Positions 1-8,688 of a DNA stretch of 64,000 nucleotides are shown here, in pieces. The DNA lies in contig NZ_JAHHZQ010000001.1 of NCBI RefSeq assembly GCF_022606355.1, forward strand, positions 1,240,001 to 1,304,000. Direction: 5' to 3'. Origin of the DNA: Leifsonia shinshuensis (GTDB taxonomy: Bacteria; Actinomycetota; Actinomycetes; Actinomycetales; Microbacteriaceae). The position numbers and the translations under genes were made by a program. Each line of letters begins with the position of its first letter. Position 1 is the stretch's first letter. The notes beneath the pieces are model-generated. The model worked only from the letters and a program-made list of their open reading frames with translations. It ran no database searches and was not told where the DNA came from.

Positions 1-789
1 AAGCGGTGGGACCGACGTGAGCAGGGTCGCGAGACTGTCGACAGCGAAGTTGCGGGCTCTGAGCTCGCTGACGATGCTCGAGAGCTCGCCCGGATTCGTA
101 GCGACGACGTAGGCGGTCGGAAACGCGTAGTCGGAATCCATCCAGGCGATCTCCCGCCCCAGGCCAGCGCCCACAATGCCGAGAGTCCATGGCTTGGTCC
201 CGTATGTCGTGCCTTCTCCATCGACCCCGGGGACGCCCGAGTCATAGAATCCGACCACGGTAACCGTTGTCGTGACGCCTTCCTGCTCGCCTTCTGCGAT
301 GCGTGCGTTATAGATCGCGGGGAGCGTGCTGCCGACGTCGACTGACGTCGCCCACCGGGAACCCATCACGATCTCCCGGTCGCCACGGGGCTCGCGCCCC
401 TCGACGAGTGGAGGCTGCAGCTCGGCGAAGCGGGGTGTGATGGTCAGGGTGGAGTATTCGCCTCTGGTCTCGACGTTGAGAAAGGCCTGGGTCCACCCGA
501 ACACCGACTCGACGCCGCGGATAGCCCGCACTCCATCGAGCGCAGTCGACGTCAGCGGAACGGGCTGGACGGCGCTTCCGACAGCCGCCGACCCACCGAG
601 AACAGCGGTTCGAAGCACCGGAGCACCAAGTCCCTCGTTCGAGGTCGCCGCCTCACCCGCGACGTTGGCGACGACAGGGACGAACGCGACGAACAGCGCC
701 AATCCCGCAGCAGCGATGGCGAGGGACGGAGCATAACGGCGGACGATGCTCGAGGAGAGCCACCGGGCGAGGCGGATCGTTCGGTTCAC
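1..789 (-). CDS. MacB/FtsX-type ABC transporter permease (partial, runs off left edge)
   Basis: An open frame with no stop runs from a GTG at 789 to the window edge (263 codons visible). It begins with basic residues and one transmembrane segment (about residues 18-42, rich in A/L/V), followed by a beta-rich extracytoplasmic region. That region has the pattern of a MacB periplasmic core domain: an EIVMGSRWA stretch, then VGSTLPAIYN, then TVTVVGFYD. The C-terminal three-helix FtsX domain would lie beyond the edge. The GTG overlaps the TGA stop of the ATPase gene as GTGA (786-789), so the two are translationally coupled. This makes it the membrane subunit of that ATPase. Such transporters often move or sense lipoproteins and peptides from the outer face rather than import solutes. 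The substrate is unknown; the secreted protein at 3054-3530 is the obvious candidate. Confidence 0.75.
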   Translation of the reverse strand, partial: MNRTIRLARWLSSSIVRRYAPSLAIAAAGLALFVAFVPVVANVAGEAATSNEGLGAPVLRTAVLGGSAAVGSAVQPVPLTSTALDGVRAIRGVESVFGWTQAFLNVETRGEYSTLTITPRFAELQPPLVEGREPRGDREIVMGSRWATSVDVGSTLPAIYNARIAEGEQEGVTTTVTVVGFYDSGVPGVDGEGTTYGTKPWTLGIVGAGLGREIAWMDSDYAFPTAYVVATNPGELSSIVSELRARNFAVDSLATLLTSVPPL

Positions 790-1418
790 GTCGCCGACTC
801 CAGCATGAGGCGAGAGGTCACGAAAGCTTCGATGCGATGATCGTGCGAGGCAGCCACGACGATCCGGCCGTCGTCGGCGAGCGCGCGCAACAGGCGATAG
901 ACGGACTCGGCGTTCTGATCGTCCAGGGACGAGCTCACTTCGTCTGCGAAGACCGCCGCGGGCTTCTTGGCGAGCGCACGGGCGATCGAGACCCGCTGCT
1001 GCTGGCCACCCGAGAGAGTCTTCGTCTTCCGGTGGGCAAACTCGCCCAGTCCAACTCGATCGAGAGCAGAGACTGCGTCGACGACGGAGGACCTCCGCCG
1101 CGCGAGCATCACATTCTGCGAAGCAGTCAGTTCGGGAAAGAGTCGCGACGATTGCGGCACGATGCCGACCGACCGTCGCCGAAGTCTGTCGCGCTCCGAG
1201 CTCCCTTCGGCATCGACCTTCTTCCCATCGAAGATCACGTCCCCCGAGTCGGAACGAAGCAACAGCGCGCCGATACCGAGAAGCGTGCTCTTGCCCGATC
1301 CGGACGGCCCCGAGATCCAGACGAATTGTCCGCGTTCGAACAGGACGCTCGTCTGTGCCAATGCCGGCATCGTTCCGGATCTTCCGTACGACTTGGAGAC
1401 ATTCCTGAGTTCGATCAT
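786..1418 (-). CDS. ABC transporter ATP-binding protein, MacB/LolD-like
   Basis: A 210-residue nucleotide-binding subunit. Walker A is GPSGSGKST (about residues 37-45), the signature is LSGGQQQR, and Walker B is AVFADE. The residue after the Walker B glutamate is V (DEVSSSLDD), where the family normally has DEPT followed by a D-loop; the catalytic glutamate itself is kept. The length is typical of LolD/MacB ATPases. The ATG is preceded by a strong AAGGAG, 10 bases after the lipoprotein stop, and the gene ends in a GTGA overlap with the permease. It should power the adjacent FtsX-like permease at the cytoplasmic membrane. The locus is less GC-rich than the rest of the window. Confidence 0.9.
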   Translation of the reverse strand: MIELRNVSKSYGRSGTMPALAQTSVLFERGQFVWISGPSGSGKSTLLGIGALLLRSDSGDVIFDGKKVDAEGSSERDRLRRRSVGIVPQSSRLFPELTASQNVMLARRRSSVVDAVSALDRVGLGEFAHRKTKTLSGGQQQRVSIARALAKKPAAVFADEVSSSLDDQNAESVYRLLRALADDGRIVVAASHDHRIEAFVTSRLMLESAT

Positions 1419-1428
1419 GTAGATCTCC

Positions 1429-3057
1429 TTATTGCGCGAAAGCGAGCCCGGTGCTCATCGCTCGGCGGGTGATCGTGACCTCGCACGAGCTCTTCGCGTC
1501 GGTGCTGACTCGGATCATGTGCGGGGTCGATTCGCACCCGGTTCGCGCGGTCAATCGCTCACGCAGCGAATCCCACTGCTCGCCTGACAGGATGTCGGGA
1601 CTCGACGCGGCAAGGGCCAGACGTGTAAGGAAGCGTGGATCGTCGGCCTTCGTCGCGAGGAGAGAACCAGGAAGATCCGCGATGTATCCGCTGTAGAACT
1701 CGAGGACGTCGGCTGAGTTCGAGATCCGTCCGTCGCGGGCGGCAGCGATCAGATCTGCGGCCTGACCCTCGGTTCGCTCGGTAATCGGGACGGGATCGAG
1801 TCGCAATCCGGTCGGTGGCGAATCGAGCTCGGTGAGCGCATCGAGAATCACGAGTGACCGGCTCAGACCAGCAGGTTCACCAGGGTGCGCCACGAATTCC
1901 GTTTCCATTGCATCAAGAAGCTTCCTTTCCGCTGCGTTCAACGCTCGGATCCTGGCGATGATCGCCAACGCTCGAAGACGATCGGCGTCTGCTCCAGCAT
2001 CGGTGCGCTCTTCGCGCACGATGCGCTGGACGGAGTCGAGCGTCGTCCGTCTGTCGATGACAAGCGGCCAATACGCGCCGACAGACATCATCGCGTCGTA
2101 GGTCAGCCCGACAGTTCCCAGCGGCTCAGCAAAGATGCGGTACAGACGAGTCGACGGGTCCAGTCGACCACGCGCGCGGTCAACGTAGCCTTCGAAGGCC
2201 TTTGTGCTGCCGTTCGTGCGATATGCAATGCGTGCGAGCGCCGAGACCTCGAGTTCGTGTCCATCGCCGAGAGCAGCGATCAGTTCGTTCGCGTCGTTAC
2301 CCAAACGGGCACTGTCACTCGACCAGCCTCCGACGACGACTCCGCGCTGGACGAGATCGCTCGCAGCGAGGGTGTCGAGAATGCGGTCTACCGAATCCAG
2401 GCCGAGCTCCACTGTCATCGGCTGAGTTCGTTTGCAGGTCACTGACATGCGTTCACACGCAAGGAGGACCCGGGACGCTCCGACAGGGCCGAGCCCGGGG
2501 TCGTCGACCAGACGGCGCAACGCACTCGCAGTCTCTGCGCGGTCGGAACTCGACCGAGGAGCCGTCTCATACGTGGCAAGCCAGTGGCCCGTTGCTCGCT
2601 CGTCCGGAGTACCGGAAACCTCGTGCGCCTCCGTCGGGATTCGACTGCCGCGCACACCGATCATTGTCAGCGCGTAGGCGAGCCAGGGAGCGGGTATGGA
2701 CGTCCATTCGCGGTACGCGGCGATCGAATCAGACGTCACTTGGTCGAGATCCAATGTCGGGACATCCACCTGGACCTCCCTCGCGGCTTCCCGGATGAGG
2801 GCAGAGCCGTAGAAATCGATCGGAACCTCGGCTCCTTTCGCTGGACTCGCTACGAGGCCGGCATCATCCCGAAGCTCTGCAAGCTCATGCGCCAGCGCGA
2901 ACTGAAGGCGCGTGAACGCCGTCGTCGGCTCCGGCACATCCTTTTCGGAGCCTAGGCTCGTACACCCGGAAACGACCAGGGCTGCGATGAGCACGATCGC
3001 TAAAGAGAGGAGAGACCTGGCGACAGGGGTCTCCCCTCTCTTGGAAGCAGATCTCAC
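1429..3057 (-). CDS. Large lipoprotein of unknown function
   Basis: A 542-residue protein starting at a GTG (3057) that overlaps the upstream stop as GTGA. The longer reading to 3147 has no support, because it would run far into the upstream gene. The N-terminus is a lipoprotein signal: basic head (RSASKRGETPVAR), hydrophobic core, then VVSGC with the lipidated cysteine at about residue 32. The remainder looks largely alpha-helical with repeated short Ala/Leu-rich segments, and I do not recognise a family. As the second gene of a coupled operon (secreted protein, lipoprotein, ATPase, permease) it could be a surface-anchored partner, receptor or immunity protein for the secreted product. That role is inferred only from context. 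Confidence 0.8.
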   Translation of the reverse strand: MRSASKRGETPVARSLLSLAIVLIAALVVSGCTSLGSEKDVPEPTTAFTRLQFALAHELAELRDDAGLVASPAKGAEVPIDFYGSALIREAAREVQVDVPTLDLDQVTSDSIAAYREWTSIPAPWLAYALTMIGVRGSRIPTEAHEVSGTPDERATGHWLATYETAPRSSSDRAETASALRRLVDDPGLGPVGASRVLLACERMSVTCKRTQPMTVELGLDSVDRILDTLAASDLVQRGVVVGGWSSDSARLGNDANELIAALGDGHELEVSALARIAYRTNGSTKAFEGYVDRARGRLDPSTRLYRIFAEPLGTVGLTYDAMMSVGAYWPLVIDRRTTLDSVQRIVREERTDAGADADRLRALAIIARIRALNAAERKLLDAMETEFVAHPGEPAGLSRSLVILDALTELDSPPTGLRLDPVPITERTEGQAADLIAAARDGRISNSADVLEFYSGYIADLPGSLLATKADDPRFLTRLALAASSPDILSGEQWDSLRERLTARTGCESTPHMIRVSTDAKSSCEVTITRRAMSTGLAFAQ

Positions 3058-3530
3058 AGATGCGCGGTGACCGAGTAATACGTGTTGTTGATCCGCGAGC
3101 CAGCCGTCGAGTAGACCCCGAGGTAGATCGTGCTCCACGACATGCATGCGGTGCCTTGAATCCCCGCACTTGTCGTGTTGTTGCCGGTGATCGAGGCCGT
3201 CGGTGATCCGCCACCGTTACCGGACACACTGACACCGACGCCCTGGATCGACGCACTCCCGCCGATGCCGATCGGGTCCCACTGGACCGTGTTGGTGATC
3301 GCAGAAACGACCTTGGTCGATGAGGCGTTGGTGTTGAAGCTCCCGCAGTTATTCGAGTTCGCGTAGTCCTGAATGTAGGCGTACGCCTTCATCGTGCCGC
3401 CTGGAATCGCCGCCGAACTCGTGGTGCTCTTTGCGCTTGCCGGAGCGGCACCGGCAAATGCCAACGCAGATGCACCGACGACTACGCCTGCAAGAGCCAG
3501 TCCTTTTCGGACGCCAAGCTTCATTCGCAC
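3054..3530 (-). CDS. Secreted Gly/Ser/Asn/Thr-rich two-cysteine protein
   Basis: A 158-residue protein with a clear Sec signal peptide: MRMKLGVRKG head, hydrophobic core, ASA cleavage near residue 33. The mature part of about 125 residues is rich in G, S, N and T. It contains exactly two cysteines (about residues 62 and 129) that could form one disulfide, and several aromatic beta-strand-like segments (MKAYAYIQDYANS, WSTIYLGVY, NNTYYSVTAHL). It is the first gene of a four-gene coupled operon, with GGAG upstream of the ATG. The size, Sec export and linked MacB-like transporter resemble the layout of lactococcin 972-type bacteriocin loci. I see no sequence motif of that family, so a bacteriocin role is only a hypothesis. 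Confidence 0.8.
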   Translation of the reverse strand: MRMKLGVRKGLALAGVVVGASALAFAGAAPASAKSTTSSAAIPGGTMKAYAYIQDYANSNNCGSFNTNASSTKVVSAITNTVQWDPIGIGGSASIQGVGVSVSGNGGGSPTASITGNNTTSAGIQGTACMSWSTIYLGVYSTAGSRINNTYYSVTAHL

Positions 3531-3588
3531 AAGAATCTCCTAACCCAGTCATGAACTTCTGCGTCGTGACTGCTTCTCTGGCTAGTTC

Positions 3589-3617
3589 AGATTCTCAAGT
3601 AGCGTCTTACATGTCAA
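3589..3617 (-). promoter_or_regulatory. Possible promoter of the secreted-protein operon
   Basis: On the minus strand a perfect TTGACA (3617-3612) is followed 17 bases later by a weak GAATCT (3594-3589), in the AT-rich stretch upstream of the operon. The -10 match is poor, so only the -35 position is suggestive. Confidence 0.3.
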
Positions 3618-3666
3618 TGTTTATATTTCACAGATTTCAAGCCGCAGGAACTGCCACGCCCCACCA

Positions 3667-4047
3667 CTACACTCGCCGCAGCGCCCGCCGCCGCACGAAC
3701 GGGATCGCGGCGACCCGCCAGCCGACCAGGAACACACCGAGCACCACGAACGCCACCGCGATGAACGCGGGTTCGACGCCCTGGCCCGCGTTGGTGCGGA
3801 TCAGCATCCCGAGCGCGACCGTCATCAGCCAGACCGGCACGCCGGGCCAGATCAGCGCGAGCGGGCGGCGCCACGCCCAGGTCACCAGCCAGCCGGCGAC
3901 CAGGCCGATGAAGAACGGCCAGTAGGTGGTGAAGACGCCGGCGGCCGTCGCCGCTTCGCCGTGACTGCGCCGGCCGATCAGCACGAACACGAGGACGAGC
4001 ACGGCGTCGATCACGAACGCCACGACCGCTGTCCTCCAGGATTTCAC
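3667..4047 (-). CDS. DUF3054 family membrane protein
   Basis: A 126-residue integral membrane protein with four hydrophobic segments. The pattern FVIDAVLVLVFVLIGRRSHG near the N-terminus is characteristic of the DUF3054 family, common in Actinobacteria and of unknown function. A tryptophan-rich middle (AGWLVTWAWRRPLALIWPG) and a basic C-terminal tail (RRRALRRV) suggest cytoplasmic ends. It is divergent from the fusion gene at 4188 and separated from the low-GC operon by 136 bases. It is GC-rich like the bulk chromosome, so the boundary of the low-GC block falls just before it. Confidence 0.85.
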   Translation of the reverse strand: MKSWRTAVVAFVIDAVLVLVFVLIGRRSHGEAATAAGVFTTYWPFFIGLVAGWLVTWAWRRPLALIWPGVPVWLMTVALGMLIRTNAGQGVEPAFIAVAFVVLGVFLVGWRVAAIPFVRRRALRRV

Positions 4048-4187
4048 GCGTCGATGCTACGGCGCGGCTCCCGTGCGTTCGCTGGGTGCGAGCGTGGCGT
4101 CCGCTTCAATAGACTGGCCACGTCCCGCCCACCGACGATTCGACGGCCGCAGACCAGCGCCGCGCGTCCGCACGCCGAGGAGCACCC

Positions 4188-7064
4188 GTGCCGAACTCCG
4201 ACTTCCTCGCCCAGCCATCGCTGCCCCGCCCGGAGGTCGGCCCTGACGACGCGGGCGCCGTCGCCGAGCGCGTGTTCGGGCTGTCGGGCCGCATCACCGA
4301 GCTCGGGAGCAACCAGGATCGGAACTTCCTCGTCGACACCGGCGCCGAGCGGTTCGTCCTCAAGATCGCGAACCCGGTCTTCTCGCTCGACGAGCTCCAC
4401 GCCCAGAACGCCGCTCTCGAACGTCTCGCTGGAATCGACGTGCGCATTCCCACCGTCGTGCCGGCGCTCGACGGCGCGGAGGTCGCGCCCGTCGAGGTGC
4501 GCGGACGCACCCTGAACGCACGCGTGCTCAGCTTCCTCGACGGCGAGCCGCTCACCGAGGTCGCGCGCCCCAGCCGCGAGCAGCTGCGCACGCTGGGGCA
4601 CCTGTCCGGCCGCATCGCCGCCGGGCTGTCCGGCCTGCGGCACGCCGGCCTCGCCCGTACGACCCAGTGGGACGCGCGGATCGGCGGCGACGTGGTCGAG
4701 CTGCTGGCCGACCACGTGCCGCAGCCGGCCAAGCGGCTCGCGGTGCAGCGGGCGGCGGAGCGTGCGCTCTCCGCGCTCGCACCGCTGCGGAACCGGCTGC
4801 GCGTGCAGGCGGTGCACGGCGATGTGACCGACGACAACATCGTGCTCGGCGACGACGGTCCCGGCGTCATCGACTTCGGTGACGTCGCCGACGGCTGGCT
4901 CGTCGCCGAGCTGGCCGCGACCGTGACGAGCGCGCTCCACCACGTTCCGGACGACCCGCTCGCTGTGCTCGACGTCATCGAGGCGTTCCACGAGGAGTCG
5001 CCGCTCGACGACGTGGACCTGGCCGCGCTCTGGCCGCTCGTGGTGCTGCGCGGGGCGGTGCTCGTCGTCAGCGGGGAGCAGCAGGTCGCCCTTGACGGCG
5101 ACAACGCCTACGCCGACGAGAACCGCGCCCACGAGTGGGTGGCCTTCGACATCGCGCGCCGCCTCCCCGCGGTCGAGGTGGAGGCCGTGGTGCGTGCCCG
5201 TCTCGCCGCCGGGCGCGAGCAGCACGGCGCGCCATCGCTCGGCCGCCTGATCGCGATCGACAGCACCGACCAGAACCTGGCCGACCTCTCGGTGACGGGG
5301 CACGCCCTCGACGCCGGGCGATGGACCCGTCCCGACGCCGAGGACGCCGTGCTCGGTACGATCTGCCGCACGTTCGGACATGCACTCACGCGCTACGGCG
5401 AGGCGCGCCTCAGCCGCGCCGTGCTCGACCGCTCGGACGCGTCGGCCACCATCGCGCTCGGCGTGACCCTGGACGCCCCCTCCGGGCTGGTCGTGCACGC
5501 GCCATTCGGCGGCGAGCTGCGGCTCACCGACGGCTCCTGGCTGCTGCACGGCGACGGCCTCGATCTCTGGCTCGACGGCCTGTCGCGACCGCTGACCACC
5601 GCCTCCGTCGAGCGCGGGGACGCGATCGGGAGCGCTGTGCGGCTGACCGCCCAGCTGAGCCGCATCCCGGGACGCCGACCTCCCGCGTTCGTCACCCCGG
5701 CCCTGCCCGCCGCCGTCTGGGCCGGGGTCTCCCCCGATCCGTCGTCGCTCTTCGGCATCGACCTCGCCGTGGAGGACGCCGACGCCGCCGCAGCGCTGTC
5801 CCGCCGCGAGGCGTCCTTCGCGCGCGTTCAGGAGCACTACTTCGCCGAACCTCCCCTCATCGAGCGCGGCTGGCGCCATCACCTGTTCGACACGCGCGCC
5901 CAGAGCTACCTCGACATGGTCAACAACGTGACCCAGATCGGGCACGCGCACCCCCGCCTCGTCGACGCCGTCCGCGACCAGTGGGCGCGACTGAACACGA
6001 ACTCGCGTTTCCACTACGAGGAGCTCTCGCGCTTCACCGAGCGGCTGGCCGAGGTCGCCCCGGAGGGCCTGGACACGGTCTTCCTCGTCAACAGCGGCAG
6101 CGAGGCCGTCGACCTCGCGCTGCGGCTGGCGCAGGTGCACACCGCGCGACGCACCATCCTGGCCGTCACCGAGGCTTACCACGGCTGGACCGTCGGCGCC
6201 GACGCGGTCTCGTCGTCGCTCGGCGACAACCCGCGCGCGCTCGAGACGCGGCCGGACTGGGTGGAGCTGATCGCCTCGCCCAACATCTTCCACGGCCGCC
6301 ACCGCGGCGCCGGCTCCGCCCCCGCCTACCTCGCCGAGCTGGACGAGCAGCTCGCCCGCCTCGACGCCGCAGGCACCGGGATCGCCGGCTTCATCGCCGA
6401 GCCGGTGTTCGGCAACGCGGGAGGGCTCATGCTCCCCGACGGCTACCTGGCCGGCGTCTACGAGCGGGTGCGCTCCCGCGGTGGCGTGTGCATCGCCGAC
6501 GAGGTGCAGGTCGGCTACGGGAGGCTGGGCCACTACTTCTGGGGGTCGGCGCAGCAGGGCGTCGTGCCCGACGTGATCACCGTCGCGAAGGCGATGGGCA
6601 ACGGGCACCCGCTCGGCGCCGTCATCACCCGCCGGGAGATCGCCGAGTCGTTCGCCGCCGAAGGCAGCTTCTTCTCCTCCGCCGGCGGCAGTCCGGTCAG
6701 CTCGGTCGTCGGGCTGACCGTGCTCGACGTGATGCGCGACGAGCGCCTCCAGCAGAACGCCGCCACGGTCGGCGACCACCTGGCCACGCGGCTGCGCGCG
6801 CTGGGCCAGCGGCATCCGCTCGTCGGCGCTGTGCACGGTCTCGGGCTCTATCTCGGGGTGGAGCTGGTCCGCGACCGCGAGACGCTGGAGCCGGCCACTG
6901 CGGAGGCGGCCCTGATCTGCGAGCGCATGCTGCAGGAGGGCGCCATCGTGCAACCCACCGGCGACGGCAAGAACGTGCTGAAGATCAAGCCGCCGCTGTG
7001 CATCACCCGGGAGAGCGCCGACCGGTTCGTCGATGCGCTCGACCTGGTGCTCGCGACGATCTGA
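4188..7064 (+). CDS. Phosphotransferase - (decayed M23) - class III aminotransferase fusion
   Basis: A 958-residue fusion. Residues 1 to about 330 are an APH/choline-kinase-like domain with the catalytic-loop motif HGDVTDDN (H210, D212, N217) and VIDFGD. Residues about 380-480 align with the M23-peptidase-like domain seen in related fusions, but the zinc ligands are gone (ALGVT where HLGID is expected, and no YGHL motif). Residues about 520-958 are a PLP-dependent class III aminotransferase with NSGSEAVDLAL, a DEVQVGYGR motif and the PLP lysine in VAKAMGNG (about K801). Fusions of this kind are thought to phosphorylate an amino alcohol or amino acid and then deaminate or eliminate it, as phospholyases do. 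GTG start with AGGAG upstream. It is divergent from DUF3054, and the LysR/LysE pair follows. Confidence 0.88.
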   Translation: MPNSDFLAQPSLPRPEVGPDDAGAVAERVFGLSGRITELGSNQDRNFLVDTGAERFVLKIANPVFSLDELHAQNAALERLAGIDVRIPTVVPALDGAEVAPVEVRGRTLNARVLSFLDGEPLTEVARPSREQLRTLGHLSGRIAAGLSGLRHAGLARTTQWDARIGGDVVELLADHVPQPAKRLAVQRAAERALSALAPLRNRLRVQAVHGDVTDDNIVLGDDGPGVIDFGDVADGWLVAELAATVTSALHHVPDDPLAVLDVIEAFHEESPLDDVDLAALWPLVVLRGAVLVVSGEQQVALDGDNAYADENRAHEWVAFDIARRLPAVEVEAVVRARLAAGREQHGAPSLGRLIAIDSTDQNLADLSVTGHALDAGRWTRPDAEDAVLGTICRTFGHALTRYGEARLSRAVLDRSDASATIALGVTLDAPSGLVVHAPFGGELRLTDGSWLLHGDGLDLWLDGLSRPLTTASVERGDAIGSAVRLTAQLSRIPGRRPPAFVTPALPAAVWAGVSPDPSSLFGIDLAVEDADAAAALSRREASFARVQEHYFAEPPLIERGWRHHLFDTRAQSYLDMVNNVTQIGHAHPRLVDAVRDQWARLNTNSRFHYEELSRFTERLAEVAPEGLDTVFLVNSGSEAVDLALRLAQVHTARRTILAVTEAYHGWTVGADAVSSSLGDNPRALETRPDWVELIASPNIFHGRHRGAGSAPAYLAELDEQLARLDAAGTGIAGFIAEPVFGNAGGLMLPDGYLAGVYERVRSRGGVCIADEVQVGYGRLGHYFWGSAQQGVVPDVITVAKAMGNGHPLGAVITRREIAESFAAEGSFFSSAGGSPVSSVVGLTVLDVMRDERLQQNAATVGDHLATRLRALGQRHPLVGAVHGLGLYLGVELVRDRETLEPATAEAALICERMLQEGAIVQPTGDGKNVLKIKPPLCITRESADRFVDALDLVLATI

Positions 7065-7126
7065 CTCCGTTCCCCTCTGCGCGACCGAGTGACGCCGGTC
7101 GACGGGCGCGGCGGGATCGGGAGCGG

Positions 7127-8026
7127 TCAGACCGGGCGGAGCGCGGTGGCGGCGGCGCGCGCGATGGCGGCGGCGACCGCTCCCAGCGCGGCCGATTGCA
7201 GCGACCACTGCTGCCAGTAGAGCGGGACGTCCACCGCGCCGCCCTTGTCGAGGACGACCAGCCGGCCGTCGTCGAGCAGCGGGCGCGCCTGGAGGTCGGG
7301 GATCATGCCCCAGCCGAGCCCGAGCGCCGCTGCCCCGAGGAACTCGGTCGACGCTGGCACGTACTGCCGAGGTGGCCGGGCGCCCGGAGCGAAGCGGGCG
7401 AGGTAGCGATCCTGGAGCGCGTCCTTGCGGTCGTAGACCAGCATCGGCGCCACCGCGGCGACGCGCGCATCCCATCCGTCGGAGCACCAGCGCTCGACGA
7501 ACGCCGGGCTCGCGAGCGGCCGGTAGCGCATCGCCCCGAGCGCTGACACCGTGCAACCCTGCACCGGCTCGTGGTCCGACCCGATCGCCGCCATCGCCGT
7601 GCCGTCCCGCAGCCGGCCGATCGTGTGCTCCTGATCGTCGAGGGCGATGTCGAACACCGATCCGGGGAGCGTCGCCAGCGCCGGCAGCACCCAGGTGGCG
7701 AGCGAGTCGGCGTTGACCACCAGCGGGATGGACGTGGGCGCGGTGACGCCGTCCGTCTCGTCGCCCTCCAGCTCCGCCGCGGCCTCCGCCTCCAGGAGCG
7801 CCACCTGTCGCGCGAGCCGCACGAGCACAGCACCGGCGGGCGTCGCCTGGACGGGCTTGCTCCGGCGCACCAGGATCCGGCCGCTCAGCTCTTCCAGCGA
7901 CTTGATGCGCTGGCTCACGGCCGACGGCGTGAGGTGCAGTGCAGCGGCCGCCCGCTCGAACGTCCCGTGCTCGACCACGGCGGCGAGGGTGCGCAGCTGA
8001 TCGCTCGAGGCTTCCATGTTCAGCAA
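7127..8026 (-). CDS. LysR-family regulator, ArgP/LysG type
   Basis: A 299-residue LysR regulator. The N-terminal winged helix-turn-helix includes LAAVVEHGTFERAAAALHLTPSAVSQRIK, and the rest is the periplasmic-binding-like effector domain. It is divergently transcribed, with only 62 bases between starts, from the LysE-type exporter at 8089. This is the classical LysG-LysE arrangement, in which the regulator senses a basic amino acid and switches on the exporter. The family and the neighbour agree strongly. The start may be the ATG at 8026 or another ATG three codons in. The specific ligand (Lys or Arg) cannot be told from sequence alone. Confidence 0.9.
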   Translation of the reverse strand: MLNMEASSDQLRTLAAVVEHGTFERAAAALHLTPSAVSQRIKSLEELSGRILVRRSKPVQATPAGAVLVRLARQVALLEAEAAAELEGDETDGVTAPTSIPLVVNADSLATWVLPALATLPGSVFDIALDDQEHTIGRLRDGTAMAAIGSDHEPVQGCTVSALGAMRYRPLASPAFVERWCSDGWDARVAAVAPMLVYDRKDALQDRYLARFAPGARPPRQYVPASTEFLGAAALGLGWGMIPDLQARPLLDDGRLVVLDKGGAVDVPLYWQQWSLQSAALGAVAAAIARAAATALRPV

Positions 8027-8088
8027 TGCTAATGGTTCTTAAGGAACATGAGCTGTACTGAACCCGGGTCGATGCCTATCGTCGAAGG

Positions 8089-8688
8089 GTGCTCTCCGTC
8101 TTCCTCACCGGCCTCGGCTCGGCCGCCGCCCTCATCGTCGCGATCGGCGCTCAGAATGCGTTCGTGCTCCGTCAAGGCCTGCGCCGGGAGCACGTGCTCG
8201 CCGTCGTCGCGATCTGCGTCGCGAGCGACGCGGTGCTGATCGCTGCCGGGGTCGCCGGCATCGGAACTCTCGTGAAGGCGGCCCCGCTCGCGCTGCAGAT
8301 CGTGCGCTGGGCCGGGTTCGCGTTCCTGGTCGGCTACGGGATCTTCGCAGCGATCCGGGCTGTGCGCCCCAGCACGCTCACCGCCGCCACCTCCGGCGGA
8401 GGCACGCTCGCCGCGGCGATCGGCACGTGCCTGGCGATCACCTGGCTCAATCCGCACGTCTATCTGGACACCGTCCTCCTGCTCGGCTCGCTGTCGGCGA
8501 CGCACGGCGACCCGGGCCGCTGGGTGTTCGGCGCGGGCGCGGCCACGGCCAGCCTGCTGTGGTTCCTGCTGCTCGGGTTCGGCGCCCGCGCCGCCGCACC
8601 GGTGTTCGCGCGCCCGGTCGCCTGGCGTGTGCTCGACGCGGGCATCGCGGTGCTGATGCTCGTCCTCGCGGTGATGCTGGTGGTGTGA
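8089..8688 (+). CDS. LysE/ArgO-type amino acid exporter
   Basis: A 199-residue membrane protein with about six hydrophobic segments and the LysE-family N-terminus: GLGSAAALIVAIGAQNAFVLRQG, including the conserved IGAQNAFVLRQG. A mid-protein TWLNPHVYLDTVLLLGS matches the conserved second half of the family. It exports basic amino acids across the cytoplasmic membrane. The start is GTG at 8089. It is divergent from its likely regulator at 8026, and its stop codon lies inside a 16-bp palindrome shared with the next, convergent gene. Confidence 0.92.
   Translation: MLSVFLTGLGSAAALIVAIGAQNAFVLRQGLRREHVLAVVAICVASDAVLIAAGVAGIGTLVKAAPLALQIVRWAGFAFLVGYGIFAAIRAVRPSTLTAATSGGGTLAAAIGTCLAITWLNPHVYLDTVLLLGSLSATHGDPGRWVFGAGAATASLLWFLLLGFGARAAAPVFARPVAWRVLDAGIAVLMLVLAVMLVV

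Noticed and set aside
3054-3530. Call as lactococcin 972-family bacteriocin
   Set aside because: The operon layout is similar, but the protein lacks that family's conserved aromatic/glycine motifs, so no name was assigned.
4044-7556. 1170-codon minus-strand open frame
   Set aside because: Exactly opposite the kinase-aminotransferase fusion. Composition is Arg/Gly/Asp-rich without domains, as expected from the complement of GC-rich coding DNA.
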